NCBI GenBank assembly: GCA_048594975.1
Contig: JBMDXQ010000105.1
Location: forward strand, 1-64,000
DNA from: JBMDXB01 sp048594975
GTDB taxonomy: Bacteria > Acidobacteriota > Vicinamibacteria > Vicinamibacterales > 2-12-FULL-66-21
Length of the DNA: 64,000 nt
Direction of reading: 5' to 3'
Every line of letters begins with the position of its first letter. Position 1 is the first letter of the stretch. A program made the position numbers and the translations under genes. Of the stretch, positions 63,700-64,000 are shown piece after piece. Under the pieces are notes generated by a model, which was given only the letters and a program-made list of their open reading frames with translations, had not been told where the DNA came from and did not search any database.

Positions 63700-64000
63700 C
63701 TATCGAATCGCATTCGGGATGAAGTCCACGATCAGGTTCGCGTTGACGTCGCGGAGGATCAGGTCCTTGTTGACGATCCGGTACTCGAGCGCGTCGGGCA
63801 GGTGCGGCAGCCGCACCAGGAGGTTCGGCGGCACCGTCGGCAGCGGCGACCCCTCCGGGTACCGGCCATTCACCTTCAGGATCTGGCCCTTCGAGGGGGT
63901 CTTTTCCTCCAGCTTAATCGCCTGCTTCGTTTCGAAGGCGTCCGGCCCTTTCATCTCGGGGTACATCAGGCGGCGAAACAGCTGACGGATCTCGGGCGTG
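63700..64000 (-). CDS. C-terminal part of an uncharacterised protein (continues past window)
   Basis: About 100 residues are visible, entering from the right edge in the frame TPEIRQLFRRLMYPE and ending at the stop at 63700. The end contains PEGSPLPTVPPNLLVRLPHL, then EYRIVNKDLILRDVNANLIV, DFIPNAIR, a conserved-looking tail that I cannot tie to a named family. A function cannot be assigned from the fragment. It lies 19 bases upstream of the metallophosphoesterase start on the same strand, so they may be co-transcribed. Confidence 0.65.
   Translation of the reverse strand, partial: TPEIRQLFRRLMYPEMKGPDAFETKQAIKLEEKTPSKGQILKVNGRYPEGSPLPTVPPNLLVRLPHLPDALEYRIVNKDLILRDVNANLIVDFIPNAIR

Overview
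This window is GC-rich bacterial chromosome. It most resembles a soil Acidobacteriota of the Vicinamibacteria type. This is inference from gene content: orphan double-FtsX permeases of the acidobacterial kind, serine/threonine kinases fused to AAA+ ATPase and TPR regions, many secreted hydrolases with Tat or lipoprotein signals, VWFA-related remnants, and an I78 inhibitor. No rRNA, tRNA, CRISPR array, integrase, transposase or complete prophage was seen.

Layout. 1-8.8 kb: metallo-beta-lactamase-fold hydrolase, EEP-family phosphatase, phosphatidylserine synthase, then an overlapping pair (NDT-like protein plus a 591-residue orphan) divergent from a 300-residue orphan plus a phospholipase D-like enzyme. 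8.9-12.3 kb: large kinase-AAA-TPR regulator. 12.5-18.8 kb: sugar-type catabolic genes (TIM-barrel isomerase, SDR, zinc dehydrogenase, HUMPS decarboxylase/aldolase, MFS transporter) with 1.4 kb of decayed DNA between the isomerase and the rest. 18.9-31 kb: esterase, rhomboid protease, M24 peptidase, dienelactone hydrolase, a second kinase with a small partner, a geranylgeranyl reductase-type flavoprotein, a secondary sigma-70 factor and a SnoaL-like protein. 31-33.3 kb: a broken four-helix-bundle gene interrupted by an I78 peptidase inhibitor, beside a trypsin-like lipoprotein.

33.5-64 kb: DUF4412-like protein, D-aminoacylase-type amidohydrolase, argG, TlpA-type thioredoxin, two orphan ABC permeases with a serine hydrolase between them, a LecA-like lectin-domain protein, M6-like and M20 peptidases, DoxX, an amidohydrolase fused to a CYTH domain, an L12-C-terminal-like small protein, a methyltransferase plus AHSA1 pair, a complete ABC exporter (ATPase, permease, HlyD adaptor) flanked by pseudogenes, an FkbM methyltransferase, a small Cys-rich coiled coil, a DUF1566-like secreted protein, a metallophosphoesterase and a truncated gene at the right edge.

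The most unusual signal lies between the genes. Many gaps hold short arrays of degenerate 7-9-bp units whose sequence differs from gap to gap. Two of these pairs are inverted and bound decayed DNA (about 13.39-14.75 kb and 31.04-32.49 kb). The second pair encloses both halves of a four-helix-bundle gene. A third pair, in direct orientation, brackets an orphan permease. A 295-bp segment with perfect 22-bp inverted ends lies at 47.8-48.1 kb. Several genes have a -10 box only 6-12 bases before the start codon, which suggests leaderless or nearly leaderless mRNAs.
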